Shown: positions 7,117 to 16,145 of the stretch, in pieces
How the letters are laid out: the number at the start of each line of letters is the position of its first letter
How positions within the stretch are numbered: the first letter of the stretch is position 1
Source of the DNA: Sedimentisphaerales bacterium
Lineage (GTDB): Bacteria; Planctomycetota; Phycisphaerae; Sedimentisphaerales; SM23-30
Reading direction: 5' to 3'
Length of the DNA stretch: 34,160 bases
NCBI GenBank assembly: GCA_028281535.1
Contig: JANQJS010000036.1
Location: forward strand, 1-34,160
Notes under the pieces: model-generated
Seen by the model: the letters and a program-made list of their open reading frames with translations, nothing else
Told to the model about the DNA's origin: nothing
Database searches by the model: none
Program-made: the position numbers and the translations under genes

Positions 7117-10100
7117 GTGAACCTCTTTCAAGCGAGCCAATGGTAGAGCAAAAGTCTTTAATGGGTCGTATGCTCTGGTTTTGTCTGACGAATAAGTTAA
7201 TTATTTTCTTATTTGTTGTGATGATTGTGGGTGGTGGATTTTATGTTGCGCCATTTGATTGGCAGGCAGGGGGCTTGCCGCGTAATCCTGTACCCGTTGA
7301 TGCTATTCCTGATATTGGTGAAAATCAACAGATTGTTTTCACGGAATGGATGGGGCGTTCACCACAAGATGTGGAAGATCAAGTTACCTATCCACTTACG
7401 GTATCTCTTTTAGGTGTACCAGGTGTTAAAACCATTCGAAGTAATTCGATGTTTGGGTTTTCTTCCATCTATATTGTTTTTGAAGAATTTTCCTGGTATG
7501 AACGAGTCATTGAAGGGAAAGATTTTTACTGGACGCGTAGTCGCGTTTTAGAAAAACTCAATTCTCTATCTCCGGGAATTTTACCTGCGGGTGTTCAACC
7601 GACACTTGGACCTGATTCCACGGCTCTAGGGCAGATTTTCTGGTATACGCTTGAAGGGCGAGACCCTGATGGAAATTATGTCGGAGGTTGGAACTTAGAA
7701 GAATTACGTACGATACAGGATTGGTATGTTCGTTATGGATTAATGGGTGCTAGTGGCGTGAGTGAAGTGGCATCCGTTGGTGGTTTTGTTAGAGAATATC
7801 ATGTTGATGTCGATCCTTATGCAATGCAGGCGTACGATATAAATTTATCTCAAGTATATCAGGCAATTAAAGCATCGAATATTGATGTGGGTGCCAAGAC
7901 CATGGAATTTAACCAGGTTGAATATTTTATCCGTGGTGTTGGTTTCATTAAGAAAATTTCCGATATTGAAAACAGTGTTGTCAAAGTTGTCGACAATGTG
8001 CCCATTTTGATTAAGCAGATTGCCAACGTGACTCTTGGGCCTGCGATTCGTCGTGGCGCTTTAGATAAAGAAGGAGCTGAAGCTGTAGGTGGGGTAGTGG
8101 TCGCTCGCTATGGCGACAATCCTCTTGAAGTTATCAAAAATGTAAAAGAAAAAATCAATAGTGTCTCTCCTGGCTTACCTGAAAAAGTGGTCATTGATTA
8201 TTCCAAAATTGATAAAGAGGGATTAATAGAGTTTGCAAAAGAACGTGATTTTCAACCTTTTGTTGAACGATTGTTGAATCAACCCGACTGGCTTAAATGT
8301 ATAAAAACCATGCCAAGTGATCAGCAACCTGAGTGGGCTACGATTAGTCAGGTAACTATCGTGCCATTTTATGATCGTACCGAACTGATTCAAGAAACAT
8401 TAGGGACACTTAGTCGTGCTTTAACGGATCAAATACTTGTAACGATGATTGTTGTGATACTTATGGTCATGCATCTTCGCAGTAGTATTTTGATTAGTGC
8501 GACTTTGCCGTTAACGGTACTGATTTGTTTTATTGCCATGAAGCTTTTTGGAGTAGATGCAAATGTTGTCGCATTGTCAGGGATTGCCATTGCCATTGGT
8601 ACTGTTGTTGATATGGGGATCGTTGTTTGCGAGAATATTCTGCGCCATTTGGATAAAGCGGATAAACATGCGAATCGTTTAGAGGTGATTCACAAAGCGG
8701 TTAGTCAGGTGGGCAGTGCTGTTTTGACTGCGGTATTGACAACGGTGATTAGTTTCTTGCCGATATTTACTATGACTGGCCAAGATGGTAAGCTTTTTAA
8801 GCCATTAGCTTTTACAAAAACATTTGCACTGCTTGCCTCGATTGTTGTTGCTTTAACGATTATACCTCCCGCAGCTCACATGTTATTTGGTTTTAAACTT
8901 TCGGCCAGTCGGTTTAAGCAATTCCTCCGTTTGGTCTTGGTAGGTCTTTTGTCCATTGTTGGATTTATTCTGCACGTTTGGGTGGGGCTCATCATCCTTG
9001 TGTTATGTGTGTATTATTTGTATGAGCATAAAATTCCTTCAGATAAACAGAAAATCCTTGCCTGGTGTTCAAATATTTTTGCTATTTTATTTATTGGGAT
9101 TTTATTGACCAAACATTGGTTGCCTGTTGGGTATGAAAATGGTGTCTTTAAAAACTTTATCTTTATCGTATTGTTATTTGCGATTTTGTTGGGCGGGTTT
9201 AAGTTCTTTCAGTCGATCTTTGAATCAGTGCTTGGATGGTGCTTGGCATATAAGCCTGTCTTTTTAATATTGCCCTTGGTGATTATTGCTTTTGGGCTTA
9301 TGGCATGGTTAGGTTTTGATCAATTTGTTGATGTTGATAAGAAAACATTGAATCCGCAAAGTATCAAAGGCAAACTTGCTAAAAATTTTCCAGGGTTAGG
9401 TAAAGAAGATCGTCCTTCTTTGGATGAGGGGAGCTTTCTTTATATGCCGAATACCATGTTCCATGCTTCAATTGGAGAAGCGATGGATGTGCTTAAAAAA
9501 CAAGATATGGCTATGTTGACCATCGAAGAAATTGATACGGTTGTCGGAAAAATTGGCAGAGCTGAGACGCCTTTAGATCCTGCTCCCATTTCTATGATCG
9601 AAACGATCATTAATTATAAGTCAGAATATATCACTGATGAGAATGGTAAACAGCTGCTTTTTAAATATGATGATTCCTCGGGCGAGTTTGTTCGAGATGA
9701 TTCAGGACAACTCATTATTGATAGCAAAGGTAAACCATTCCGTCAATGGCGCGACCATATCAAGAGTCCTGATGACATCTGGACAGAAATAGAAAAAGTC
9801 GTCAAAATTCCTGGTACTGTACATGCTTCCATGCTACAGCCAATTAGTGCACGTCTTGTGATGTTGCAATCTGGGATAAAAGCACCATTTGGTGTACGAG
9901 TGATGGGTTCTTCACTTGAAGAGATTGAAAATGTCGGAATGCAAATTGAAAAACTGCTCAAACAGGTGCCTAGTGTTGAAGCTTCGAAAGTATTTTCAAT
10001 TCGGATCGTTGGCAAACCTTATCTGGAGATCATTCCAGACAGGCAAGCGTTGGCTCGTTATGGCGTACCCATTAAAACATTCCAGGATATGGTTGAAATC

Positions 10101-11057
10101 GCGATTGGTGGAAAAACGGTTACTCACACTGTTGAAGGGCGGCAGCGTTTTCCTGTGAGGGTTCGATATAAGCGAGAGCTTCGAAATGAATTGGAAGCGA
10201 TTGATCGAATCCTAGTGCCTGGAGCCGGTGGTGTGCAGATTCCTTTAGTGCAATTAGCTGATATACAATATGTACGTGGACCACAATCGATCAAAAGTGA
10301 AGATAACTTTTTGGTAGGTCATGTGCTTTTTGATAAGAAAAGTGGACTCGCTTCGATTGATGTGGTGGAAGAATGCGATCAATTTTTACGTGACAAAGCT
10401 GCTTCTGGTGAATTAGTACTTCCGGGTGGCGTCAGTTATGATTTTACAGGGACCTATGCAAATTACATTCGGTCACAGAAAACCTTAGCGGTTGTTATGC
10501 CGGTTGCTTTATTAATCATATTTGTGATTTTGTATTGTCAATTTAAGTCTGTCTTAAATACGTTGTCTGTTTTTTCAGGGATCTTTGTTGCTTGGGCAGG
10601 TGGGTTTTTATTGATCTGGATGTATGGCCAGCCCTGGTTTTTGGATTTTAACTTATTTGGTATAAATCTTCGTGAATTATTCCAGGTTCAAACGATAAAT
10701 ATGAACGTTGCAGTTTGGGTGGGCTTTTTAGCATTATTTGGTATTGCTACCGACGATGGCGTGATTATGACGACTTATCTGAACCAGGTCTTTCGTAAAG
10801 AAAAGCCTGATTCAATCAAGGCCATTCGCCAGGCAACAATTAAAGCCGCCAAGCGTCGTGTGCGACCGTGTTTGATGACCAGTGCGACGACGATTTTGGC
10901 ATTGTTGCCTGTACTGACTTCGGTTGGTCGAGGTAGTGATATCATGGTTCCGATGGCCATTCCATCATTCGGTGGCATGCTAATCGTTCTGATCAGTATC
11001 TTTATCGTGCCGGTATTGTATTGCTGGATTCAGGAATTAAAGTTTCGATTTAAATAA
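7113..11057 (+). CDS. CusA-like heavy-metal RND efflux pump
   Basis: Inner-membrane proton/metal antiporter of the HME-RND group, likely exporting Cu(I)/Ag(I) through the adaptor and channel encoded upstream. Family marks are VDAIPDIGENQQIVFTEWMG near the N-terminus, YPLTVSLLGVPGVKTIRS, the TM4 proton-relay segment GIAIAIGTVVDMGIVVCEN (Asp500), LEEGSFL-like DEGSFLYMPN, and ARLVMLQSGIKAPFGVRVMG in the porter domain. At 1314 residues it is about 250 longer than typical CusA. Residues about 590-730 hold several additional hydrophobic stretches between the first and second membrane bundles. There are also extra soluble segments near 370-410 and 840-890. The start overlaps the adaptor stop (ATGA), implying coupled translation. 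No regulator gene is adjacent. Confidence 0.92.
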   Translation: MSEPLSSEPMVEQKSLMGRMLWFCLTNKLIIFLFVVMIVGGGFYVAPFDWQAGGLPRNPVPVDAIPDIGENQQIVFTEWMGRSPQDVEDQVTYPLTVSLLGVPGVKTIRSNSMFGFSSIYIVFEEFSWYERVIEGKDFYWTRSRVLEKLNSLSPGILPAGVQPTLGPDSTALGQIFWYTLEGRDPDGNYVGGWNLEELRTIQDWYVRYGLMGASGVSEVASVGGFVREYHVDVDPYAMQAYDINLSQVYQAIKASNIDVGAKTMEFNQVEYFIRGVGFIKKISDIENSVVKVVDNVPILIKQIANVTLGPAIRRGALDKEGAEAVGGVVVARYGDNPLEVIKNVKEKINSVSPGLPEKVVIDYSKIDKEGLIEFAKERDFQPFVERLLNQPDWLKCIKTMPSDQQPEWATISQVTIVPFYDRTELIQETLGTLSRALTDQILVTMIVVILMVMHLRSSILISATLPLTVLICFIAMKLFGVDANVVALSGIAIAIGTVVDMGIVVCENILRHLDKADKHANRLEVIHKAVSQVGSAVLTAVLTTVISFLPIFTMTGQDGKLFKPLAFTKTFALLASIVVALTIIPPAAHMLFGFKLSASRFKQFLRLVLVGLLSIVGFILHVWVGLIILVLCVYYLYEHKIPSDKQKILAWCSNIFAILFIGILLTKHWLPVGYENGVFKNFIFIVLLFAILLGGFKFFQSIFESVLGWCLAYKPVFLILPLVIIAFGLMAWLGFDQFVDVDKKTLNPQSIKGKLAKNFPGLGKEDRPSLDEGSFLYMPNTMFHASIGEAMDVLKKQDMAMLTIEEIDTVVGKIGRAETPLDPAPISMIETIINYKSEYITDENGKQLLFKYDDSSGEFVRDDSGQLIIDSKGKPFRQWRDHIKSPDDIWTEIEKVVKIPGTVHASMLQPISARLVMLQSGIKAPFGVRVMGSSLEEIENVGMQIEKLLKQVPSVEASKVFSIRIVGKPYLEIIPDRQALARYGVPIKTFQDMVEIAIGGKTVTHTVEGRQRFPVRVRYKRELRNELEAIDRILVPGAGGVQIPLVQLADIQYVRGPQSIKSEDNFLVGHVLFDKKSGLASIDVVEECDQFLRDKAASGELVLPGGVSYDFTGTYANYIRSQKTLAVVMPVALLIIFVILYCQFKSVLNTLSVFSGIFVAWAGGFLLIWMYGQPWFLDFNLFGINLRELFQVQTINMNVAVWVGFLALFGIATDDGVIMTTYLNQVFRKEKPDSIKAIRQATIKAAKRRVRPCLMTSATTILALLPVLTSVGRGSDIMVPMAIPSFGGMLIVLISIFIVPVLYCWIQELKFRFK

Positions 11058-11095
11058 AACTTTGGTTTATGGCTAACACCTTGACTAAGGGGAAG

Positions 11096-11124
11096 TTATC
11101 GAGTACACTCTTCGATTCTATGAT
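11096..11124 (+). promoter_or_regulatory. Possible promoter of tRNA-Leu
   Basis: TATGAT at 11119-11124 is a fair -10 element, with a weak TTATCG (11096-11101) 17 bases upstream. A start near 11131 would leave about 27 bases of 5' leader before the mature tRNA. Confidence 0.35.
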
Positions 11125-11157
11125 CATAAATCGACGTAAGTCCTTTGTTGACAATAT

Positions 11158-11241
11158 GCCCGGGTGGCGGAATTGGCAGACGCGCTAGCTTGAGGGGCTA
11201 GTGGCCGCAAGGTCGTGCTGGTTCGAATCCAGTCCCGGGCA
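11158..11241 (+). tRNA. tRNA-Leu (anticodon GAG)
   Basis: An 84-base class II tRNA. The acceptor stem GCCCGGG (11158-11164) pairs with CCCGGGC (11234-11240) and the discriminator base is A at 11241. The anticodon stem CTAGC/GCTAG encloses loop TTGAGGG with anticodon GAG at 11192-11194. A long variable arm typical of leucine tRNAs follows, then a T arm with GGTTCGAATCC. GAG reads CUC and CUU. CCA is not encoded. A run of six T directly after the tRNA may serve as the 3' transcript end. Confidence 0.95.
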
Positions 11242-11311
11242 TTTTTTCATCTCTTTGTTAAGCTTTTTCCGTTTCTATTTAATAATACCAGGTTTCTTTG
11301 TAGGGACGATG

Positions 11312-11341
11312 TTGGACGATTGGCTTTGAATTACTTATAAT
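11312..11341 (+). promoter_or_regulatory. Promoter of the siroheme/peptide-uptake run
   Basis: TTGGAC (11312-11317) and a consensus TATAAT (11336-11341) are 18 bases apart. The next gene starts at 11389, giving a leader of about 40 bases. Confidence 0.55.
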
Positions 11342-11388
11342 GCAATTTTGTTATTAAGTATTATTGTTATTGAGGTTAAATTCGACTT

Positions 11389-12054
11389 ATGAGTCAATTA
11401 TATCCTTTGTTTGCTGATATTTCAGGACGGCGTGTTTTGCTTGTGGGTGGTGGGAATCTCGCCACGGAAAAAATTGATGCGCTCCTGGCTAGTGAGGCGG
11501 ATGTTGTAGTTGTTAGTCCAGAGATTTCTGAGAAATTGCAGCAACTTGTGGATGAAGATAAAGTGACTTACCACAAACGTTGCTATGAGACTGGGGATGT
11601 GGATGGCGCATGGTTGGTGATGGTCGCGGTCAATAATGATCCGGTGCATCGTGAGATTCATGCCGAGTGTGTGGAGAAATCTATTTTATGTAATGTTGTG
11701 GATGTGACTGAATTGTGTATTTTTCAGGTGCCAGCGATTTGTCGGCAGGGGCCACTGTCGATAGCAATTTCAACCAGTGGTACGAGTCCTGCGATGGCCA
11801 AGCGTATTAAAAATGAGCTAAATGAACAATTTGACCCAGCATACGAAGTATTTCTTAATGCTCTCAAAGATTTGCGGCCTCATTTTAAACAGAAATTTGC
11901 AGATGATTTGCCCAAGCGATCAAAAATATTTGAGTGTTTGGTGAATTCGGGGGCGATGGATTTGATTCGAGAAGGCAAACATGATGAATTTGACCATCTG
12001 ATCCAGAAATATAAAAATGATTGTGGTGTCAGTTGTATCTGCTATCATGAATAG
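11389..12054 (+). CDS. Precorrin-2 dehydrogenase / sirohydrochlorin ferrochelatase-type protein
   Basis: A 221-residue stand-alone version of the N-terminal half of CysG (Met8/SirC family), which oxidises precorrin-2 to sirohydrochlorin with NAD+ and, in bifunctional members, inserts iron to make siroheme. Visible are the nucleotide-binding GRRVLLVGGGNLATEKI near the N-terminus (usually GGGxVAxRK, here GNLATEK), VVSPEIS, the NVVDVTELCIFQVPA segment carrying the conserved catalytic-region Asp, and the ISTSGTSPAMAKRIK motif. No methyltransferase domain is attached. It starts the run of peptide-uptake genes, 49 bases ahead of the first permease. No other tetrapyrrole gene is in view, so the pairing may be only transcriptional. 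Whether it chelates iron cannot be told from sequence alone. Confidence 0.88.
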   Translation: MSQLYPLFADISGRRVLLVGGGNLATEKIDALLASEADVVVVSPEISEKLQQLVDEDKVTYHKRCYETGDVDGAWLVMVAVNNDPVHREIHAECVEKSILCNVVDVTELCIFQVPAICRQGPLSIAISTSGTSPAMAKRIKNELNEQFDPAYEVFLNALKDLRPHFKQKFADDLPKRSKIFECLVNSGAMDLIREGKHDEFDHLIQKYKNDCGVSCICYHE

Positions 12055-12103
12055 CCCGAAATAAAGTAAATTAGATCATCACGATCAGGCAAGGAAGCAC
12101 TGT

Positions 12104-13027
12104 ATGTGGCGACATATTATTGTTAGACTCTTTTTGTCTCCCATCATTTTATGGGCCATTTATACCATCACCTTTTTGATGGCGGTCACTATTCCCGGCA
12201 CTCCTTTTTCCGGTAACGATAAAAAATTAAATCCCGATGTGGAACGTGCGATATTAGCGAAATATAATGCCAATGATAACTGGGCATTTTATACCGACTA
12301 TTTAGTGAATCTGACTCGATTAGATTTGGGGCCTTCCTGGCAATATAGTGATTGGGATTGCAATGAGATTATGGCATCGGCATTGCCCGTTTCGATTGGA
12401 TTAGGGTTGGTTGCGATGTTGATTGCTGTTGCGTTAGGTATTCCCATTGGTGTGATTAGTGCTGTGAAACGTAATTCACTTTTTGACTATGCGTCACTGA
12501 CTTTGGCTCTGATTGGTATTTCGCTGCCGACATTTGTAACGGGAACGGGTTTGCTTATTTTATTTGGTGTGAAGCTGCATTGGTTGCCGGTTGAAGGATG
12601 GGGGACGCTCTCGCAAATTTGGCTACCGGCTTTTACTTTGTCTTTACCTTTCATGGCCTACATTACACGACTAACGCGGTTGGGTATTTTGGATGTGTTG
12701 AATTCTGATTATATCCGAACCGCTCGTGCAAAAGGTCTATCTGAAAAAACGGTGATATGGAAACATGCACTAAAAAATGCATTTTTACCCGTATTGAGTT
12801 ATATCGGGCCAGCTTTGGCAATGGCTTTAACAGGCTCATTTGTCATCGAAAGTATTTTTAATATACCAGGTTTGGGGCAGCATTTTGTCAACGCTGTATT
12901 GAATCGCGATCGTGCATTAATTTTAGCAACCGTATTGGTGTTTTCTGCGGTCATAATTATATTTAATTTACTTGTAGATGTGACCTATGCGTTGGTGGAC
13001 CCGAGGATAGAGGTGGAAGAGGCATGA
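12104..13027 (+). CDS. DppB/OppB-type ABC permease (first pair)
   Basis: A 307-residue inner-membrane permease of the peptide/nickel ABC family. It has an N-terminal transmembrane helix, then the short periplasmic segment typical of DppB proteins. The core of membrane helices carries the EAA loop for ATPase contact, DYIRTARAKGLSEKTVIWKH, followed by FIVES-like SFVIESIFNIPGLG, and it ends in DVTYALVDPRI. AAGGAAG ahead of ATG 12104 gives a plausible ribosome site. It overlaps the next permease by 4 bases (ATGA), so the two are translated as a pair. No binding protein or ATPase belongs exclusively to this pair. It probably uses the single set encoded downstream in the same direction, though that is inference from layout. 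Confidence 0.9.
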   Translation: MWRHIIVRLFLSPIILWAIYTITFLMAVTIPGTPFSGNDKKLNPDVERAILAKYNANDNWAFYTDYLVNLTRLDLGPSWQYSDWDCNEIMASALPVSIGLGLVAMLIAVALGIPIGVISAVKRNSLFDYASLTLALIGISLPTFVTGTGLLILFGVKLHWLPVEGWGTLSQIWLPAFTLSLPFMAYITRLTRLGILDVLNSDYIRTARAKGLSEKTVIWKHALKNAFLPVLSYIGPALAMALTGSFVIESIFNIPGLGQHFVNAVLNRDRALILATVLVFSAVIIIFNLLVDVTYALVDPRIEVEEA

Positions 13028-13977
13028 GTTCAAGAGCGATTCCATCTTATACATATTGTGATGATGAGCTAGCGGGTGTTAAAGTTCTTTCGCCAGGGAA
13101 CAAAGCTTGGAAGCGGTTCTGTAAAAACAGATTGGCGCTCATTTCATTGATCCTGTTTGTCATAATATTGGTTGGATGTGTTGGTACTTTGTATTGGTCC
13201 TCTAAGCTCTATCAGACGCAACAGTTGGATTTAAATTTTACAGGACCTTCTGGATGGCATGCTCCCTTTGGGTATGATACGTTAGGTCGGAATATTTTCT
13301 GGCGATGTATGTTTGGCGGTGTGGTCAGTTTAGGGATTGGATTGGCTGCTGCGATGATTTCTGTTGGGATTGGAACTTTTTGGGGAGCGATTGCCGGTTG
13401 GTATGGTGGTCGGATAGACCAGGTGATGATGCGATTGGTGGATATCTTATATGGCCTGCCTTATGTCTTGATGATTATTTTATTAAAGGTGGCATTTGAG
13501 CCAATGTTGATTGATTACCTTGGTCCTGGTAAAGAAAAAATCGCAAATATTATTATACTGTTTGTTGCCATCGGAGGTGTGAGTTGGCTTACCATGGCGA
13601 GAGTGATTCGTGGTCAGGTTTTGTCGTTAAAGACGTTGCCTTATATTGAAGCCGCTCGTGCAATTGGATTGCCAACATGGCGAATTTTATTGAAACATAT
13701 TATCCCTAATTTGATGGGGCCGATTATCGTTTATGCTACTTTGATTGTCCCTCAGGCGATATTACAGGAATCGTTTTTGAGTTTCCTAGGTATTGGTATT
13801 CAAGCTCCCATGCCAACATGGGGTTCTCTGGCCTCTGAGGGGGTAAAAGCGGTGAATACCGTTGTCAGTTTTTGGTGGATAATCTTTTTTCCTTGTGCGT
13901 TTTTGGGATTAACTTTACTCTGTTTAAACTTTATTGGTGATGGATTGCGTGATGCTCTTGATCCAAAATCCAAGTAA
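13024..13977 (+). CDS. DppC/OppC-type ABC permease (first pair)
   Basis: A 317-residue partner permease, overlapping the previous gene by 4 bases. The N-terminal cytoplasmic segment is followed by a membrane helix (about residues 39-60). Then come FGYDTLGRNIFWRCMFGG (the family's GTDxxGRD region with changes), the EAA loop LPYIEAARAIGLPTWRILLKH, and SFLSFLGIGIQAPMPTWGSL near the C-terminus. It ends NFIGDGLRDALDPKSK, the standard ending of the family. The periplasmic loop between the first two helices is short, unlike the second OppC in this run. The M3 peptidase starts 7 bases after the stop. Confidence 0.9.
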   Translation: MSSRAIPSYTYCDDELAGVKVLSPGNKAWKRFCKNRLALISLILFVIILVGCVGTLYWSSKLYQTQQLDLNFTGPSGWHAPFGYDTLGRNIFWRCMFGGVVSLGIGLAAAMISVGIGTFWGAIAGWYGGRIDQVMMRLVDILYGLPYVLMIILLKVAFEPMLIDYLGPGKEKIANIIILFVAIGGVSWLTMARVIRGQVLSLKTLPYIEAARAIGLPTWRILLKHIIPNLMGPIIVYATLIVPQAILQESFLSFLGIGIQAPMPTWGSLASEGVKAVNTVVSFWWIIFFPCAFLGLTLLCLNFIGDGLRDALDPKSK

Positions 13978-13984
13978 TATTGTT

Positions 13985-16105
13985 ATGAAAAACTGTAGGT
14001 TTATAGGAATTATTTTTATTATGTCTTTTTTATCGCTTTATGTCGGATGTGATGAGCCAACGAAAGAAATCAAACTGCCCTCTTGGGAGAGCTTCGCCGA
14101 GGATGCTAAAAAATTTAATAACATTCTAGTGATCCCTGAGTTTGACCAAACGCCAGAAGCTTTGCAGAAAACGGTTGATGATATTATAAAAGTGACCGAT
14201 CAAAAACTTGAATCATTTGTGAATCAGGATCTAGAGGGGATGACCTATGAATCCAGTATCGCGGCAATCGATGATATCTTTTTTCCAGTCGGTCTTGTCT
14301 ATGGCAGATTAAGTATTACTAAGAATGCTTTTCCAGATGAAACCATGCGGGATGTGGCCAAGGATCAGATTCTTAAGTTGTCAAAATGGTCTGTTGAAAC
14401 ACAGTATCGTCAAGATGTTTATGATACCTGCAAAGCGTTTCAAGAAAAATATGAGCAGGGGCAGGCGAGAGAATTACAAGGGGAAGATTTAAAATATTAT
14501 CAGGAAACGATGCGCGGGTTTAAACGCAGTGGTTTTGGTTTACCAAAAGAAAAGAAAGATCGCGTTGAAGCATTACGAAAAGAATTAAATGATTTAAGCA
14601 CGGAGTTCAGTACCAATATAACCAATGCAAAAATCGAGCTGGTTTTTTCTCGTGATGAATTGGAAGGCTTTACAGATGATATGCTGAGACGCTATGCCAA
14701 CGAAGATGGCAGTTATACATTTCATGCGACGGTGACACCTGAATACATTGCGATTATGAAAAATGCTCGTAATGAAGAGGTTCGCAAAAAGATGGTGACT
14801 CAAAGAATGCGAGCGGCAGGGCAAGAGAATATTGATTTGCTCAATAAGATCGTCAATGTTCGTGATGAAATTGGATCGCTTTTGGGCTATGACACCTGGG
14901 CGGATTATAAGACCGAAGTACGCATGGCAAAGAATCGCCAAACAGCCGTAGACTTTTTAGAAAACATGGCGGTTGGTTTAGAACCAAAGTTTCAAGAGGA
15001 ACTAGATGTGTTACGCCAACTTAAGCTCGAGGATACGGGTAATCCTGATGCAGAAATATTTATTTGGGATACTGGCTATTATACGGAGCAATTGCTAAGG
15101 CAGAAATACAATATTGATACTGAAGCTTTGCGTGATTATTTTCCATTGAAAGCATGTCTGCAAGGGATGTATGATATTTATGAAAAGATCTTTGGTGTGA
15201 AATATACTCAGGTTGAGAATCCTTCTCCTTGGGCAGAAGGTGTTTCATTATTTATGGTCACTGATGCTAAAACCGAAGAGCCGCTTGGGATGTTTTACCT
15301 GGATTTATTTCCGCGTGATGGAAAGTATAATCATTTTGCACAATTTGGAATTATCGATGGTAAGCGACTTAGTAATGGTTTATATCAAAGACCCGTTGTT
15401 GCATTGATTTGCAATTTTACGCCACCTTTTGAAGACAAACCTTCACTTCTGTCTCATAGTGAAGTTGAGACTTTATTTCATGAATTTGGTCACGCGATGC
15501 ATTCTATATTGACGCGAGCGGAGTATTCGTCATTTTCCTGTACCAGTGTGCCGCGAGATTTTGTGGAAGCACCTTCCCAGATGTTGGAGGCTTGGGTCAA
15601 AGAGCCTGATATTCTTAACTCGTTTGCTGGGCACTATAAAGATCCATCTCAAAAGATAGATCCTGAAATACTCAACCGCATGAAAGAAGCTGAGAAGGCA
15701 ACTATTGGAATACATTATCGTCGACAGGTCGTTTTTGGTCTAGCTGACCTAACGCTTCATGGTGAGGGTGAGAATAAAGATAGTAACAAAATCTTTAATG
15801 ATTCGTTTGGAAAATATTTTCTACCTGTGCCTGAGGATACCATGTTTGTTGCTTATCTTGGGCATATGATGGGTTATGATGCCGGGTATTATGGTTATGC
15901 CTGGGCAGATGCGATCGCGTCAGATATGGAAGAAATTTTCAAGCAAGATCCGGATGGCCTGATGAGTCAGGAAATTGGCCGTCGTTTACGTGATGAAATT
16001 TATGCTCCAGGCGATTCTCGAGATGTAAATGAGTCCATCGAGGCATTTTTAGGCCGACCACGATCTTTAGAGCCCTTTTTAAAGAATCTTGGGGTAAAAG
16101 AATGA
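13985..16105 (+). CDS. M3-family zinc oligopeptidase with lipoprotein signal
   Basis: A 706-residue metallopeptidase of the thimet oligopeptidase/Dcp family, which cleaves short peptides. The zinc site is HEFGH at residues 499-503 with the third ligand Glu528 in DFVEAPSQM, the 29-residue spacing expected for M3A. The C-terminal substrate region GHMMGYDAGYYGYAWADA is also present. The N-terminus chosen at 13985 gives a basic start, a hydrophobic stretch and SLYVGC with Cys22, a lipobox-like site (Tyr at -3 is unusual). An upstream in-frame ATG at 13934 overlaps the permease and would hide this signal. M3 enzymes are mostly cytosolic, so a lipid-anchored form inside a peptide-uptake operon suggests extracytoplasmic trimming. 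Asp follows the Cys, the E. coli inner-membrane retention signal; whether that rule holds here is unknown. Confidence 0.88.
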   Translation: MKNCRFIGIIFIMSFLSLYVGCDEPTKEIKLPSWESFAEDAKKFNNILVIPEFDQTPEALQKTVDDIIKVTDQKLESFVNQDLEGMTYESSIAAIDDIFFPVGLVYGRLSITKNAFPDETMRDVAKDQILKLSKWSVETQYRQDVYDTCKAFQEKYEQGQARELQGEDLKYYQETMRGFKRSGFGLPKEKKDRVEALRKELNDLSTEFSTNITNAKIELVFSRDELEGFTDDMLRRYANEDGSYTFHATVTPEYIAIMKNARNEEVRKKMVTQRMRAAGQENIDLLNKIVNVRDEIGSLLGYDTWADYKTEVRMAKNRQTAVDFLENMAVGLEPKFQEELDVLRQLKLEDTGNPDAEIFIWDTGYYTEQLLRQKYNIDTEALRDYFPLKACLQGMYDIYEKIFGVKYTQVENPSPWAEGVSLFMVTDAKTEEPLGMFYLDLFPRDGKYNHFAQFGIIDGKRLSNGLYQRPVVALICNFTPPFEDKPSLLSHSEVETLFHEFGHAMHSILTRAEYSSFSCTSVPRDFVEAPSQMLEAWVKEPDILNSFAGHYKDPSQKIDPEILNRMKEAEKATIGIHYRRQVVFGLADLTLHGEGENKDSNKIFNDSFGKYFLPVPEDTMFVAYLGHMMGYDAGYYGYAWADAIASDMEEIFKQDPDGLMSQEIGRRLRDEIYAPGDSRDVNESIEAFLGRPRSLEPFLKNLGVKE

Positions 16106-16145
16106 TATATATAGAGCGATGTTAATCTCTATTTAAGGATATGTT

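Noticed and set aside
11148-11153. Consensus TTGACA just before tRNA-Leu
   Set aside because: It lies only five bases upstream of the mature tRNA, and no -10 element can be placed for that tRNA; it may be chance.
13934-13984. Earlier in-frame ATG of the M3 peptidase
   Set aside because: It overlaps the permease gene and places the hydrophobic lipoprotein signal internally.
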